NCBI GenBank assembly: GCA_046758085.1
Contig: JBHHZP010000043.1
Location: forward strand, 1-25,396
Length of the DNA: 25,396 nt
Source: VRUB01 sp046758085
GTDB taxonomy: Bacteria; Pseudomonadota; Gammaproteobacteria; Acidiferrobacterales; SPGG2
Reading direction: 5' to 3'
The position numbers were made by a program, and so were the translations under genes. Position 1 is the stretch's first letter, and every line of letters begins with the position of its first letter. The notes beneath the pieces were generated by a model. That model searched no databases. It was given only the letters and a program-made list of their open reading frames with translations, and was not told the origin of the DNA. Positions 8,036 to 16,324 of the stretch are shown here, in pieces.

Positions 8036-8911
8036 CTAGGCACCCAATACCTCGACTACGCCGGTACCCAGGCTGGCGGGCGAGGCGGCTACATGGATGC
8101 CGGCACTCTTGAATGCCTCGATCTTATCATTGGCGCCACCCTTGCCGCCCGAGATAATGGCTCCGGCGTGGCCCATGCGCCGGCCCGGCGGTGCCGTGAC
8201 GCCGGCGATAAAGCCGACAACGGGTTTCTTTGTCTTGCTTTGCTTGATGAAGTTCGCCGCCTCTTCTTCGGCCGAACCGCCGATCTCGCCGATCATGATG
8301 ATCGCTTCGGTCTCCGGATCGGCCAAGAACAGCTCGAGACAGTCGATAAAGCTGGTACCATTCACGGGATCACCACCGATACCGATGCACGTCGACTGAC
8401 CGAGCCCGGCTGCCGTCGTCTGCGCGACCGCCTCGTACGTAAGCGTGCCCGAGCGCGAGATCACGCCAACCTTGCCGCGTTTGTGAATGTGCCCCGGCAT
8501 GATGCCGATCTTGCACCCACCCGGCGTAATAATGCCCGGGCAGTTAGGGCCGATAAGACGTGTTCCCGACCCCGCGAGGATGCGCGTGACCTTGACCATA
8601 TCGAGCACCGGAATGCCTTCCGTGATACATACCACCAGCGCAATACCGGCATCGATTGCTTCGAGTATGGCGTCCGCGGCAAACGGCGGAGGCACGTAGA
8701 TGACCGAGGCATCGGCGCCGGTGGCCGCCACTGCCGCGGCCACGGTATCGAACACCGGCAGGTCCAGGTGGCGCGTGCCGCCCTTGCCGGGGGTGACGCC
8801 GCCCACCATGCGGGTCCCGTAGGCGATGGCCTGCTCGGAGTGAAAAGTCCCCTGGGCGCCGGTAAAACCCTGCGTGATGACCTTGGTGTGCCGGTCAACC
8901 AGAATGGCCAT
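8036..8911 (-). CDS. sucD: Succinate-CoA ligase (ADP/GDP-forming) alpha subunit
   Basis: A 291-residue alpha subunit of a succinyl-CoA synthetase-type ligase, close in length to E. coli SucD (289). The N-terminal CoA-binding fold has GFTGAQGTFH and GGVTPGKGG. The phospho-accepting His248 lies in the GHAGAI motif, and GPNCPG with the GEIGG loop is intact. The enzyme would interconvert succinate, CoA and nucleoside triphosphate with succinyl-CoA in the cytoplasm. Its ATG overlaps the sucC stop by one base (TGATG). No sucAB or other TCA genes are adjacent; the gene instead leads directly into formate dehydrogenase. A relaxed or altered carboxylate specificity cannot be excluded from sequence (malate-CoA ligase MtkB is a close relative). 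Confidence 0.93.
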   Translation of the reverse strand: MAILVDRHTKVITQGFTGAQGTFHSEQAIAYGTRMVGGVTPGKGGTRHLDLPVFDTVAAAVAATGADASVIYVPPPFAADAILEAIDAGIALVVCITEGIPVLDMVKVTRILAGSGTRLIGPNCPGIITPGGCKIGIMPGHIHKRGKVGVISRSGTLTYEAVAQTTAAGLGQSTCIGIGGDPVNGTSFIDCLELFLADPETEAIIMIGEIGGSAEEEAANFIKQSKTKKPVVGFIAGVTAPPGRRMGHAGAIISGGKGGANDKIEAFKSAGIHVAASPASLGTGVVEVLGA

Positions 8912-10080
8912 CAGGCGGCCTCTTGCACCGCGCGCACGACCTTCTGCGCCGCTTCTCCGAGATCATCGGCGGCGACGATATCGAGCCCGGACTCGGCCAG
9001 GATCTTCTTGCCGAGTTCGACATTCGTTCCCGCGAGCCGCACCACCAGCGGCACGCCCAGCGAGACTTCCTTTGCGGCCGCGACGACGCCTTCGGCAATG
9101 ACATCGCAACGCATGATGCCGCCGAAGATGTTGACCAGGATGCCTTGCACATTCGCGTCGGACATGATGATCTTGAACGCGGTTGTGACCTGCTCGCGTG
9201 ACGCGCCACCGCCCACGTCGAGGAAGTTAGCCGGTTCGCCGCCGTGGAGCTTGATGATGTCCATCGTGGCCATCGCGAGACCGGCGCCGTTGACCATGCA
9301 CCCGATATTGCCGTTGAGCTTGATGTAGTTGAGATCGTGGCGCGCCGCCTCGAGCTCGGCCGGATCCTCTTCGTCCTCGTCACGTAGTTCCTCGATATCC
9401 TTGTGGCGAAAAAGGGCGTTATCGTCAAAGTTCATCTTGGCGTCGAGCGCGACCACTGCACCATCGCCCGTCACGATAAGCGGGTTGATTTCCACCAGGC
9501 TCGCGTCGAGCCCGACGAAGGCGTCGTACATGGCCAGCATGAACTTGACCGCCGCGCTCACCTGCTTGCCCTCCAGCTTCAGCCCGAATGCGAGCTGGCG
9601 CGCCTGAAACGGCTGCAGTCCGACTGCGGGATCGACCGCAACCTTCAGAATCTTCTCGGGTGTCTTCGCCGCCACTTCCTCGATCTCCATGCCACCTTCG
9701 GTAGAGACCATCACCGTCACCCGACTGCTGGCGCGATCGATCAACATGCCGAGGTAAAGCTCACGCGCGATGTCGCAGCCCTCTTCGATGTAGACGCGTC
9801 GGACCGTCTTGCCGTGCGGGCCGGTCTGATGCGTGACCAGGGTCCTGCCGATCATGGCTTTGGCGGCGTCCCGAGTGTCATCGAGCGAGCGCACCACCTT
9901 GACGCCGCCGCCCTTGCCGCGGCCGCCGGCATGAATCTGCGCCTTGACCACCCACACGGGACCGCCGAGCTCCTGCGCCACACTCTCGACCTCTGTCGGG
10001 GTGTAGGCGACGCCACCACGAGGTACCGTCACACCGTAGCGCGCCAGCAGTTGTTTTGCCTGGTACTCGTGAATGTTCAT
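8911..10080 (-). CDS. sucC: Succinate-CoA ligase (ADP/GDP-forming) beta subunit
   Basis: A 389-residue ATP-grasp beta subunit, similar in length to E. coli SucC (388). It opens with MNIHEYQAKQLLARYGV and has AQIHAGGRGKGGGVK, EINPL and the C-terminal GCMVNGAGLAMATMD and NIFGGIMRCD signatures. The ATG at 10080 is chosen because it gives the canonical family start; an in-frame codon 99 bases upstream would add unrelated residues. It is the first gene of the leftward operon sucC-sucD-fdhB-fdhA-sulfurtransferase. A candidate GntR operator lies 65-81 bases upstream. MtkA (malate-CoA ligase) is the closest alternative, but sequence features look more like ordinary SucC. Confidence 0.93.
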   Translation of the reverse strand: MNIHEYQAKQLLARYGVTVPRGGVAYTPTEVESVAQELGGPVWVVKAQIHAGGRGKGGGVKVVRSLDDTRDAAKAMIGRTLVTHQTGPHGKTVRRVYIEEGCDIARELYLGMLIDRASSRVTVMVSTEGGMEIEEVAAKTPEKILKVAVDPAVGLQPFQARQLAFGLKLEGKQVSAAVKFMLAMYDAFVGLDASLVEINPLIVTGDGAVVALDAKMNFDDNALFRHKDIEELRDEDEEDPAELEAARHDLNYIKLNGNIGCMVNGAGLAMATMDIIKLHGGEPANFLDVGGGASREQVTTAFKIIMSDANVQGILVNIFGGIMRCDVIAEGVVAAAKEVSLGVPLVVRLAGTNVELGKKILAESGLDIVAADDLGEAAQKVVRAVQEAA

Positions 10081-10144
10081 GAAATCCGCCGATTCTTGGT
10101 TATTTTGACCGTGTCCGTCGCACGCATCTTTGCATTGGGCACCG

Positions 10145-10161
10145 TGGTATACAGTATCCCA
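10145..10161 (-). promoter_or_regulatory. Candidate GntR/FCD operator site 1 (sucC side)
   Basis: GTATAC-A-GTATCC (10147-10159) is a near-perfect repeat of hexamer half-sites 7 bases apart. It is flanked by TGG/CCA, so the whole 17-mer is a pseudo-palindrome. Reading leftward, a TTGAGT-like -35 candidate lies just upstream (10174-10179), so the site would overlap the sucC promoter. The same motif occurs before tctC and before the regulator gene. Confidence 0.6.
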
Positions 10162-10397
10162 CATGTGTTGGCGACTCAAGGAGGGTACTTGTTGTCGGGC
10201 ATCGCGGCTCGTCTAAACAGTACGAATGGCCGGCCGCGGCGCGTGCCTGTGGCGCCTCGGTGGGTTCCCGCATGCGTACAGCAGGGTTGATTCGAGGTCG
10301 GCAAAAGATGAACAGGGGTAGCGCACGCGCGACACAACCGCTGCAATGGTATGCGCGCCTGCGCGGTCTCATGTACTGTGCGCCACGCATTGCTGTC

Positions 10398-10426
10398 TTG
10401 GCCTGTGTTCGACGATATGGTATACA
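10398..10426 (+). promoter_or_regulatory. Candidate promoter of the tctCBA operon
   Basis: TTGGCC (10398-10403), a 17-base spacer, and TATACA (10421-10426) give a plausible sigma-70 promoter, each hexamer matching 4 of 6 consensus bases. The -10 hexamer is inside operator site 2, so regulator binding would block RNA polymerase. A start near 10433 would give a leader of about 47 bases before the tctC ATG. Confidence 0.4.
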
Positions 10427-10433
10427 AGATACC
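10418..10433 (+). promoter_or_regulatory. Candidate GntR/FCD operator site 2 (tctC side)
   Basis: TGGTATACAAGATACC contains GTATAC-A-AGATAC, two half-sites 7 bases apart. It shares 13 of 14 bases (GTATAC, one base, AGATACC) with part of the site before the regulator gene. It lies about 47 bases upstream of the tctC start and overlaps the best -10 candidate, as expected for a repressor site. Confidence 0.62.
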
Positions 10434-10479
10434 TGTTTCACCACATTAAAGCGTCAGCAAACGGGAGAGGAGGTTGGTT

Positions 10480-11478
10480 ATGAAATATATTGCAAAATCG
10501 ACAATATCCAGGCTAATTGCGGGTTTGCTCGTTACCGTTGGCATGTTGTTCGCCCCGCATGATGCCTTTGCCTGGGAGCCGAAGAAGCCGGTCGACTTCG
10601 TGATCATGGCGGGTAAGGGCGGCGGTGCCGACAAGATGGCGCGCCTGATGCAAACCATTATCGAAAAGCACAAGCTTGCATCTAAGCCGTTCATTCCCAT
10701 CAATAAGCCGGGCGGATCCGGTGCCGAGGCGTTGATTTATCTCAACAGCGCTAAGGGCATCAACAAAGACCATACCATCATGGTCACGCTGAACAGTTTC
10801 TACACCACACCGCTGCGCCAACCCCAGCTGCGAATCGATATCTCGACCTTCACCCCGATCGGGCGCATGGCCGAGGACACGTTCCTGCTGTGGGTACACA
10901 AGGACAGTGGCATCACCAACGTCACCGAGTTCGTCAAGGCGGCCAAGGCCAAGGGCAATAATTGGATCATGGCCGGCACCGGCAAGGGCCAGGAGGATCA
11001 GCTGCTGACCAGCTTTCTCAACTCGGCCTACGGGCTCAACATGAGATATGTCCCATACAAGGGCGGTGGTCGTGTGGCCAAGGAACTTGCGGGTAAGCAT
11101 GCTAACTCGACCGTGAACAACCCATCCGAGCAACTCGGGTTTTACCAGGCCGGCACCACCCGCCCGTTGGCGGCGTTCACACCCGAGCGCCTGCCGCTGT
11201 TTCCGGATGCTCCGACATTCCGCGAGCTCGGCAAGTCCGGCCCCGGCATGGTGTACTTCATGCAGCGTAGCGTCGTTGGCGCACCGGGCATGAGCAGGGG
11301 GGCCGCGAAGTACTATCAAAGGGTCTTCAAGAAGGTATATCAGACCTCCGAGTGGCAGGGCTACATGAAAAAGAAGAGCCTGCGTGGCGCGTTCCTGACA
11401 GGCAAGAAGCTCAAGGAATACTGGGCCAAGGAAAAAAAGAACCATGCCAAGATGCTGAAAGATATCGGCGAAATCTAA
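10480..11478 (+). CDS. tctC: Tripartite tricarboxylate transporter substrate-binding protein (TctC/Bug family)
   Basis: A 332-residue periplasmic solute-binding protein. The ATG at 10480 is chosen because AGGAGG (10468-10473) lies six bases before it and a signal peptide follows (hydrophobic 12-25, cleavage at AFA-W after residue 31). The mature part has the Bug-family pattern KPVDFVIMAGKGGGADKMAR near its start, IPINKPGGSGAEAL, and VPYKGGGRVAKELAGKH in the second lobe. Bug proteins bind carboxylates such as citrate, tartrate, aromatic acids or other small acids, so the ligand is not readable from sequence. The first gene of tctC-tctB-tctA. An FCD regulator site overlaps its promoter. Context suggests the substrate is the acid processed by the downstream Frc/lyase pair. 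Confidence 0.9.
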   Translation: MKYIAKSTISRLIAGLLVTVGMLFAPHDAFAWEPKKPVDFVIMAGKGGGADKMARLMQTIIEKHKLASKPFIPINKPGGSGAEALIYLNSAKGINKDHTIMVTLNSFYTTPLRQPQLRIDISTFTPIGRMAEDTFLLWVHKDSGITNVTEFVKAAKAKGNNWIMAGTGKGQEDQLLTSFLNSAYGLNMRYVPYKGGGRVAKELAGKHANSTVNNPSEQLGFYQAGTTRPLAAFTPERLPLFPDAPTFRELGKSGPGMVYFMQRSVVGAPGMSRGAAKYYQRVFKKVYQTSEWQGYMKKKSLRGAFLTGKKLKEYWAKEKKNHAKMLKDIGEI

Positions 11479-11526
11479 TCGCCACGATCTCGATCTAGGC
11501 AGTCACGATAGCGGGGAGTCGCTCGC

Positions 11527-12024
11527 ATGCGAAGGGCCGAGCTGGTCATGGCTGTTGTAATGGCCATCTTCTCCGCCTACCTGATGTGGAAGAGTGCGGA
11601 ACTCCCCATCGGCTGGATTCCCGGCGAGGGTCCAGGCGGTGGGGCGTTTCCGTTTTGGTTAGCCACCGGCATGCTGTTGTGCTGCATTGCGATGATCGTG
11701 CGCTGGGTGTTGCGCACAAGCCCGCCGTCGCGCTCCACCGAGCCGTACATGGACCGGCATGTGCTGCAGTTGTTCCTGATCGGGGCGGGTGCGTTGACCG
11801 TGTTGATCGGCTCCATCCATTTCATCGGCATGTACGGCGCGATCCCGTTGTTCCTCGTCTTTTATATGCGTTTCATCGGTCGGCATCCATGGACCATCAC
11901 TGCATGGCTGGCGATTGTTACGCCGGTAGTCACATTTTTCTTTTTCGAAATTGTGTTGCGTATCACGTTACCGAAGGGCTACACGGAACCGCTGTTTTAC
12001 CCGTTGTACGACATTTTTTTCTGA
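11527..12024 (+). CDS. tctB: Tripartite tricarboxylate transporter small membrane subunit (TctB)
   Basis: A 165-residue inner-membrane protein with about four hydrophobic segments (near 5-20, 38-62, 82-105 and 122-148), the usual TctB size and topology. It has the GPGGGAFPFW motif after the first helix, typical of TctB. GGGGAG lies about eight bases before the ATG. It sits between tctC and tctA, spaced 48 and 82 bases, and should pair with TctA to form the transport channel. Confidence 0.87.
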   Translation: MRRAELVMAVVMAIFSAYLMWKSAELPIGWIPGEGPGGGAFPFWLATGMLLCCIAMIVRWVLRTSPPSRSTEPYMDRHVLQLFLIGAGALTVLIGSIHFIGMYGAIPLFLVFYMRFIGRHPWTITAWLAIVTPVVTFFFFEIVLRITLPKGYTEPLFYPLYDIFF

Positions 12025-12106
12025 TCGATTTCTTGACCGAAGCGACGCACGAACACGACGGTTTCGTGGTGGTGAGAGAGTTTTACGTTTTGGGGCATGA
12101 CTTCAA

Positions 12107-13630
12107 ATGGAAATCCTCAGCCTACTGACAGACGGTTTTTTTATTGCATTTCAGCCGCTTAACCTGGGGCTGATTATCTTGGGTTGCGCGCTCGGGCTTT
12201 TTATCGGCGCGATGCCGGGGCTGGGATCGGTCAACGGCGTAGCGATCTTGCTGCCCATGACGTTCATCGTGCCACCGACCGGCGCGATCATTTTTCTGGC
12301 CGCGATTTACTACGGGGCCATGTACGGCGGTGCGGTCAGCTCGATCATGTTGGGCATCCCCGGCGCCTCGACCGCGGTGGCCACGACCTTCGATGGTCGC
12401 CCTATGGCACTACAAGGCCTGGCAGACCGGGCGCTGATCACGGCCGCGACCGCATCGTTCATTGGCGGCACCATCTCGGTACTTCTCTTTACTGGGTTCG
12501 CCCCGCCGCTCGCCGCCGTCGCCCTGGCCTTCGGTTCGCCGGAGGAGTTCGCGCTGATGCTGCTCGCGTTCGCAACCTTCATTGGCCTGGGTGGCGACGA
12601 TATTCCCAAAACATTGTTCTCGATCTTTATTGGCCTGGCACTGAGTTCGGTTGGGCTGGATATCATCAGCGGTCAGCCGCGGTTGATCTTCGGAGACATT
12701 CCCGGCTTCTACCACGGCATCAACTTCCTGGTGCTGGCGATCGGGATTTACGGCATCGGCGAGATCCTGTGGACCGTCGAGACCAGTCGTGGCGAAATGA
12801 ACGTAGCGCAGGCCAAGCTCAGTTTCAAGCGTCTGCTGGACGGCTTCCGAGGCATGAAGTCCACGCTAAAGGCGACGATAATGGGCTCGTTTCTCGGCTA
12901 CTTCGTCGGTATTTTGCCCGCCGCCGGCGCCACCCCGGGCTCGCTCATGGCCTACGGTGTGGCCAAGGCGACATCCAGGGAGCCGGAGACGTTCGGTAAG
13001 GGCAATCCCGAAGGCGTCGCCGCTCCGGAATCGGCAAACAACGCCGCCAGCACCGGCTCGATGTTGCCCATGCTTACGTTGGGTATCCCGGGTTCGCCGA
13101 CCACTGCCATCTTGCTGGGCGGCATGGTGATCTGGGGGCTTGAGCCCGGGCCGCTACTGTTTGTGGAACACAAGGAGTTCGTCTGGGGCCTGATCGCAAG
13201 CCTCTACGCCGCCAACCTATTTTCACTGCTGCTGAATATCGGGCTGATACCGGCCTTCATTTGGGTGCTGAAGCTGCCGTTCACTATCCTTGCACCTATG
13301 ATTTTTATTCTGTGCGTGGTGGGAGGCTATGCGCCGACGCAGGATATGCACGACGTGTGGCTCATGCTGATCTTTGGTGTCGCCGGTTACCTGATGCGTA
13401 AGCTCGACTACCCGATGGCGCCGGCGGTGCTGGCGATCGTGCTTGGGCCGTTGGCCGAGGCCTCTATGCGGCAATCGCTGATCATCTCGCACGGCTCCCC
13501 CATGATCTTCTTCAATCGGCCGATCGCCGGGACCATTACCATCGTCGCACTTGCGCTGTTGTTTTTGCCGGCGGTGACGGCCTTAAAGGACTATCTGGCG
13601 CGGCGCCGAGTGTCGGATTCTTCGGCATGA
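12107..13630 (+). CDS. tctA: Tripartite tricarboxylate transporter large membrane subunit (TctA)
   Basis: A 507-residue integral membrane permease with about 11-12 hydrophobic segments, the standard TctA length. Family motifs are clear: GLFIGAMPGLGSVNGVAILLP near the N-terminus, IYYGAMYGGAVSSIMLGIPG, GILPAAGATPGSLMAYGVAK, and PEGVAAPESANNAASTGSMLP. It uses the ion gradient to import the acid captured by TctC. The ATG at 12107 is preceded only by a distant GGGG, so its ribosome site is weak. No terminator is obvious in the 170 bases before the regulator gene. Confidence 0.92.
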   Translation: MEILSLLTDGFFIAFQPLNLGLIILGCALGLFIGAMPGLGSVNGVAILLPMTFIVPPTGAIIFLAAIYYGAMYGGAVSSIMLGIPGASTAVATTFDGRPMALQGLADRALITAATASFIGGTISVLLFTGFAPPLAAVALAFGSPEEFALMLLAFATFIGLGGDDIPKTLFSIFIGLALSSVGLDIISGQPRLIFGDIPGFYHGINFLVLAIGIYGIGEILWTVETSRGEMNVAQAKLSFKRLLDGFRGMKSTLKATIMGSFLGYFVGILPAAGATPGSLMAYGVAKATSREPETFGKGNPEGVAAPESANNAASTGSMLPMLTLGIPGSPTTAILLGGMVIWGLEPGPLLFVEHKEFVWGLIASLYAANLFSLLLNIGLIPAFIWVLKLPFTILAPMIFILCVVGGYAPTQDMHDVWLMLIFGVAGYLMRKLDYPMAPAVLAIVLGPLAEASMRQSLIISHGSPMIFFNRPIAGTITIVALALLFLPAVTALKDYLARRRVSDSSA

Positions 13631-13698
13631 CGCAGGCACGCGCGTCCCAGCGGAATTCGGTCGATCCAGGGAATACGGGCCACCAACCGGGACAACGC

Positions 13699-13726
13699 TT
13701 GCCGATAGGATACTATTTCGTATACA
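13699..13726 (+). promoter_or_regulatory. Candidate promoter of the GntR-family gene
   Basis: TTGCCG (13699-13704), a 16-base spacer and TATACA (13721-13726) form a possible sigma-70 promoter. A second -10 choice is TATACT (13728-13733). Both are inside the triple half-site operator, which suggests autoregulation. Confidence 0.35.
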
Positions 13727-13740
13727 GTATACTAGATACC
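13720..13740 (+). promoter_or_regulatory. Candidate GntR/FCD operator site 3, three half-sites at 7-bp steps
   Basis: GTATAC-A-GTATAC-T-AGATAC places three hexamers at exact 7-base spacing (13720, 13727, 13734). The first pair forms a perfect 13-base palindrome around its centre. The second pair nearly duplicates site 2 before tctC, and the first pair resembles site 1. It lies about 63-83 bases upstream of the regulator start codon. GntR/FCD regulators commonly bind GTAT/ATAC-type palindromes, so the adjacent regulator is the natural ligand. Confidence 0.65.
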
Positions 13741-13802
13741 TTCGGGCGCATTGCTCCATGCGTGGCGCCGCTGCACGTCCGTACTGACCCAGCGATAAAC
13801 CG

Positions 13803-14492
13803 ATGGCGACCACGAAGCTGAACGTAGAGCCGATCAACGTCGACTTTGTCCTAAAGGACAAGATCTATCAGGCCCTGAAGCAAGCCATTGTCGCGGTCAA
13901 TGTCTATGCCCATCCCGAGGAGCCCAGGCTCGATAAGCGCCAGCTATCGAAGGATCTGGGCGTGAGTCGAACGCCCATCCGCGAGGCCATTGCGCGGCTC
14001 GAACAGGAAGGCTTTGTTCGTACCGTGCCAAGGAAGGGCGTTTTCGTCGTTCGTAAGACCAAAAAGCAGGTATTGGAAATGATCACGGTATGGGCGGCGC
14101 TGGAGAGCATGGCCGCGCGCTTGATTACGTACAACGCCAGCGACGAAGAGATCGCCACGCTGCGCAAGATGTTTACCACCTTCGAGGACGACCAGGTGCA
14201 AGCCAAGATCGATGAGTACTCTGCGGCCAACATTCGCTTTCATCAGGCCATTTTGAAAATGAGCCATTGCGATCTGCTGAACCGGACGGCGGAGAATCTG
14301 TTGATTCACATGCGTTGGATCCGCATGCGCACCATCTCGGAACACGACCGCGCCAGTCGCTCGATCATCGATCATCTGCACATCATCGAGGCGCTGGAGG
14401 CACGCGACACGGAGCTGGCAGAGCGGCTCGTGCGACAGCACACCCTGGATCTCGGGGTGCATGTGGATAAATACGTCCATTACCTTGACTGA
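13803..14492 (+). CDS. GntR-family transcriptional regulator, FCD (FadR C-terminal) domain
   Basis: A 229-residue regulator. The N-terminal winged helix-turn-helix spans about 16-85, with RQLSKDLGVSRTPIREAIARL as the recognition region and RKGVFV in the wing. The all-helical FCD effector domain (90-225) has the expected metal/effector-site residues, including His147 (RFHQAI), His191 (DHLHII) and His213 (RQHT). Such proteins usually repress catabolic genes until a small acid binds. The ATG at 13803 gives a normal family start, but no strong ribosome site precedes it. It sits between the tct operon and the acyl-CoA gene set, and operator-like sites lie before tctC, sucC and its own gene. Effector identity is not visible; oxalate, a 2-hydroxy acid or a CoA ester are guesses. 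Confidence 0.92.
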   Translation: MATTKLNVEPINVDFVLKDKIYQALKQAIVAVNVYAHPEEPRLDKRQLSKDLGVSRTPIREAIARLEQEGFVRTVPRKGVFVVRKTKKQVLEMITVWAALESMAARLITYNASDEEIATLRKMFTTFEDDQVQAKIDEYSAANIRFHQAILKMSHCDLLNRTAENLLIHMRWIRMRTISEHDRASRSIIDHLHIIEALEARDTELAERLVRQHTLDLGVHVDKYVHYLD

Positions 14493-14512
14493 TCCATTTT
14501 GGGATTAATAAC

Positions 14513-14533
14513 AAGGGGCCCGCGGACCCCCTT
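14513..14533 (+). other. Hairpin in the leader of the lyase gene
   Basis: AAGGGG (14513-14518) pairs with CCCCTT (14528-14533) around a G+C-rich loop. It lies between the regulator stop and the lyase start, with no T-run, so it is a weak terminator at best. It might instead stabilise a processed message. Confidence 0.35.
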
Positions 14534-14553
14534 ACGGGATTTAGAGAAAAACC

Positions 14554-16272
14554 ATGGCTGAACCGGTAAAAACGACCGACGTCAAGGCGTCGCAGGCGGA
14601 GAGGGTATCAGGCGGCCACTTGGTGGCCAAGGCCCTGAAGAACGAGGGTATCGACGTTATTTTCACGCTTTGCGGCGGTCACATCATCGACATCTACGAC
14701 GGCTGTGTGGACGAGGGCATAAAGATCATCGACGTTAGGCACGAGCAGGTCGCTGCGCACGCCGCAGACGGTTACGCACGCATGAGCGGCAAACCGGGCT
14801 GTGCGGTGGTGACGGCCGGTCCCGGGACAACCGATGCGGTCACGGGTGTGGCCAACGCGTTTCGCGCGGAAAGCCCGTTCTTGCTGATCGGCGGGCAAGG
14901 GGCGTTGACCCAACACAAGATGGGCTCGCTGCAGGACCTGCCGCACGTCGACATTATGCAGGCCATCACCAAGTTCGCCGCAACCGTGCCATCGACCGAG
15001 CGCGTGGCAGACATGGTAAGCATGGCTTTCCGCGAGTGCTTAAACGGCGCCCCTGGACCGTCGTTCCTGGAGATCCCGCGTGACGTCCTTGACGCCAAGG
15101 TGGACCTGGACAAGGCGCGAATTCCCCAGGCCGGCCATTACCGTGCCTCCACCAAGGTGCTGGCGGATCCCGGTGACATCGAAAAGCTGGCCCGTATTCT
15201 CGTAAAGTCCGAGCGCCCCTGCGTGCTGTTTGGTACCCAGGTGTGGACCTGCCGCGCGAGCGAGGTGGCGCGCGAGTTTGCTCGCACCCTGAACATCCCT
15301 GCCTACATGAACGGCGCGGGCCGCGGCACTTTTCCGCCGGGCGACCCGCATCACTTTCACCGTACGCGTCGCATGGCATTCGATAAGGCCGATGTCATCG
15401 TGATCGTCGGCACGCCGTTCGACTTCCGCATGGGCTACGGGAAACGTCTGCGCGCCGATGCCACGGTGGTGCAGATCGATATGGATTACCGCACGGTTGG
15501 CAAGAATCGCGATATTTCCCTGGGCCTGGTCGGCGACGTCGGCCGTATCCTGCAAGCCGTGCTCGATGCTACCACCGGCAGGGGCGACATTGGCGCGGGC
15601 AAGCGTAAAAACTGGCTGCAGGAGCTGCGCGTGGCCGAGGCGAAGGCGTACGAGAAGATCTTGCCCGAGTTCCAGTCCGATGCCACGCCCATCAACCCCT
15701 ACCGCGTGGCCTACGAGCTCAACGAGTTTCTGACCGAAGACACGATCTATATCGGCGACGGTGGTGACGTCGTGACCATCAGCGCGCAGGCGGTACAACC
15801 GCACTCGCCGGGCCATTGGATGGACCCGGGGCCACTGGGAACGCTCGGAGTGGGCGTGCCATTTGCGATGGCGGCGAAGCATGTCCATCCCGAGAAGGAA
15901 GTGCTGTGCTACTTCGGTGACGGTGCATTGGCGATGACGGGCTGGGATTTCGAGACCGCTGTGCGCTTCAAACTGCCATTTCTCGGTGTGGTCGGCAACA
16001 ACTCGGCCATGAACCAGATTCGCTGTGGCCAGATCATGAAGTATGGCAAGGAACGCGGCGACATCGGAAATATGCTGGGCGATGTGCCCTTCGGCAAGTT
16101 CGCGGAGATGCTCGGCGGCCACGGCGAAGAGGTGCGTGAACCCAAGGATATCCGCCCGGCGTTGGAGCGCGCGCGCGAGGCCGTGGCATCCGGCAAGCCG
16201 GCGTTGGTCAACATCTGGGTTGATATCGACGTCTGGGCCCCGGGTACCCGCAACCAGACGATGTACAAGTAG
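14554..16272 (+). CDS. ThDP-dependent acyl-CoA lyase (2-hydroxyacyl-CoA lyase / oxalyl-CoA decarboxylase-like)
   Basis: A 572-residue three-domain thiamine-diphosphate enzyme. The PYR domain has the cofactor-activating Glu64 (DVRHEQVAAHAADGYAR), and the PP domain has GDG (455-457) to NN (482-483), the Mg-ThDP site. It is the gene directly before formyl-CoA transferase, so cleavage of an acyl-CoA to formyl-CoA is the expected job. Canonical Oxc proteins have GIPITN near residue 40 and a DYEEMDQ active-site loop. This protein instead has CGGHIIDIYDG (40-50) and SLQDLPHV (125-132). The C-terminus WAPGTRNQTMYK and the NNSAMNQIRCGQ loop resemble, from memory, the bacterial 2-hydroxyacyl-CoA lyase group that cleaves 2-hydroxyacyl-CoA to a carbonyl compound and formyl-CoA. 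Acetolactate synthase is unlikely, given the context and absence of a small subunit. Substrate remains open. Confidence 0.85.
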   Translation: MAEPVKTTDVKASQAERVSGGHLVAKALKNEGIDVIFTLCGGHIIDIYDGCVDEGIKIIDVRHEQVAAHAADGYARMSGKPGCAVVTAGPGTTDAVTGVANAFRAESPFLLIGGQGALTQHKMGSLQDLPHVDIMQAITKFAATVPSTERVADMVSMAFRECLNGAPGPSFLEIPRDVLDAKVDLDKARIPQAGHYRASTKVLADPGDIEKLARILVKSERPCVLFGTQVWTCRASEVAREFARTLNIPAYMNGAGRGTFPPGDPHHFHRTRRMAFDKADVIVIVGTPFDFRMGYGKRLRADATVVQIDMDYRTVGKNRDISLGLVGDVGRILQAVLDATTGRGDIGAGKRKNWLQELRVAEAKAYEKILPEFQSDATPINPYRVAYELNEFLTEDTIYIGDGGDVVTISAQAVQPHSPGHWMDPGPLGTLGVGVPFAMAAKHVHPEKEVLCYFGDGALAMTGWDFETAVRFKLPFLGVVGNNSAMNQIRCGQIMKYGKERGDIGNMLGDVPFGKFAEMLGGHGEEVREPKDIRPALERAREAVASGKPALVNIWVDIDVWAPGTRNQTMYK

Positions 16273-16291
16273 TTTAAAGAATCGAGTGCTG

Positions 16292-16324
16292 CGGAGGCAG
16301 GGGCGCCGCACGCATTCGCCTCCG
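16292..16324 (+). other. Intergenic stem-loop between lyase and CoA-transferase genes
   Basis: CGGAGGC (16292-16298) and GCCTCCG (16318-16324) can pair over 7 bases around a 19-base loop. There is no U-tract, so this is more likely an mRNA-stability or differential-expression element than a terminator. Confidence 0.35.

Larger units (their letters stand above)
10081..10479. other. Divergent control region between sucC and tctC
   Basis: About 400 bases without a convincing gene separate the leftward sucC operon from the rightward tct operon. Two copies of a GTATAC-based operator lie near the two ends (10145-10161 and 10418-10433), each about 45-80 bases from the neighbouring start codon. No RNA gene or repeat is evident in the 250 bases between them. 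Confidence 0.75.

Noticed and set aside
8036..10080. Malate-CoA ligase (mtkAB) of the serine cycle
   Set aside because: The sequence features look like ordinary SucCD and no other serine-cycle genes (mcl, ppc, sga) are present, though fhs is.
14554..16272. Straight annotation as oxalyl-CoA decarboxylase (oxc)
   Set aside because: The Oxc-specific GIPITN and DYEEMDQ regions are missing, so only the broader lyase call is supported.
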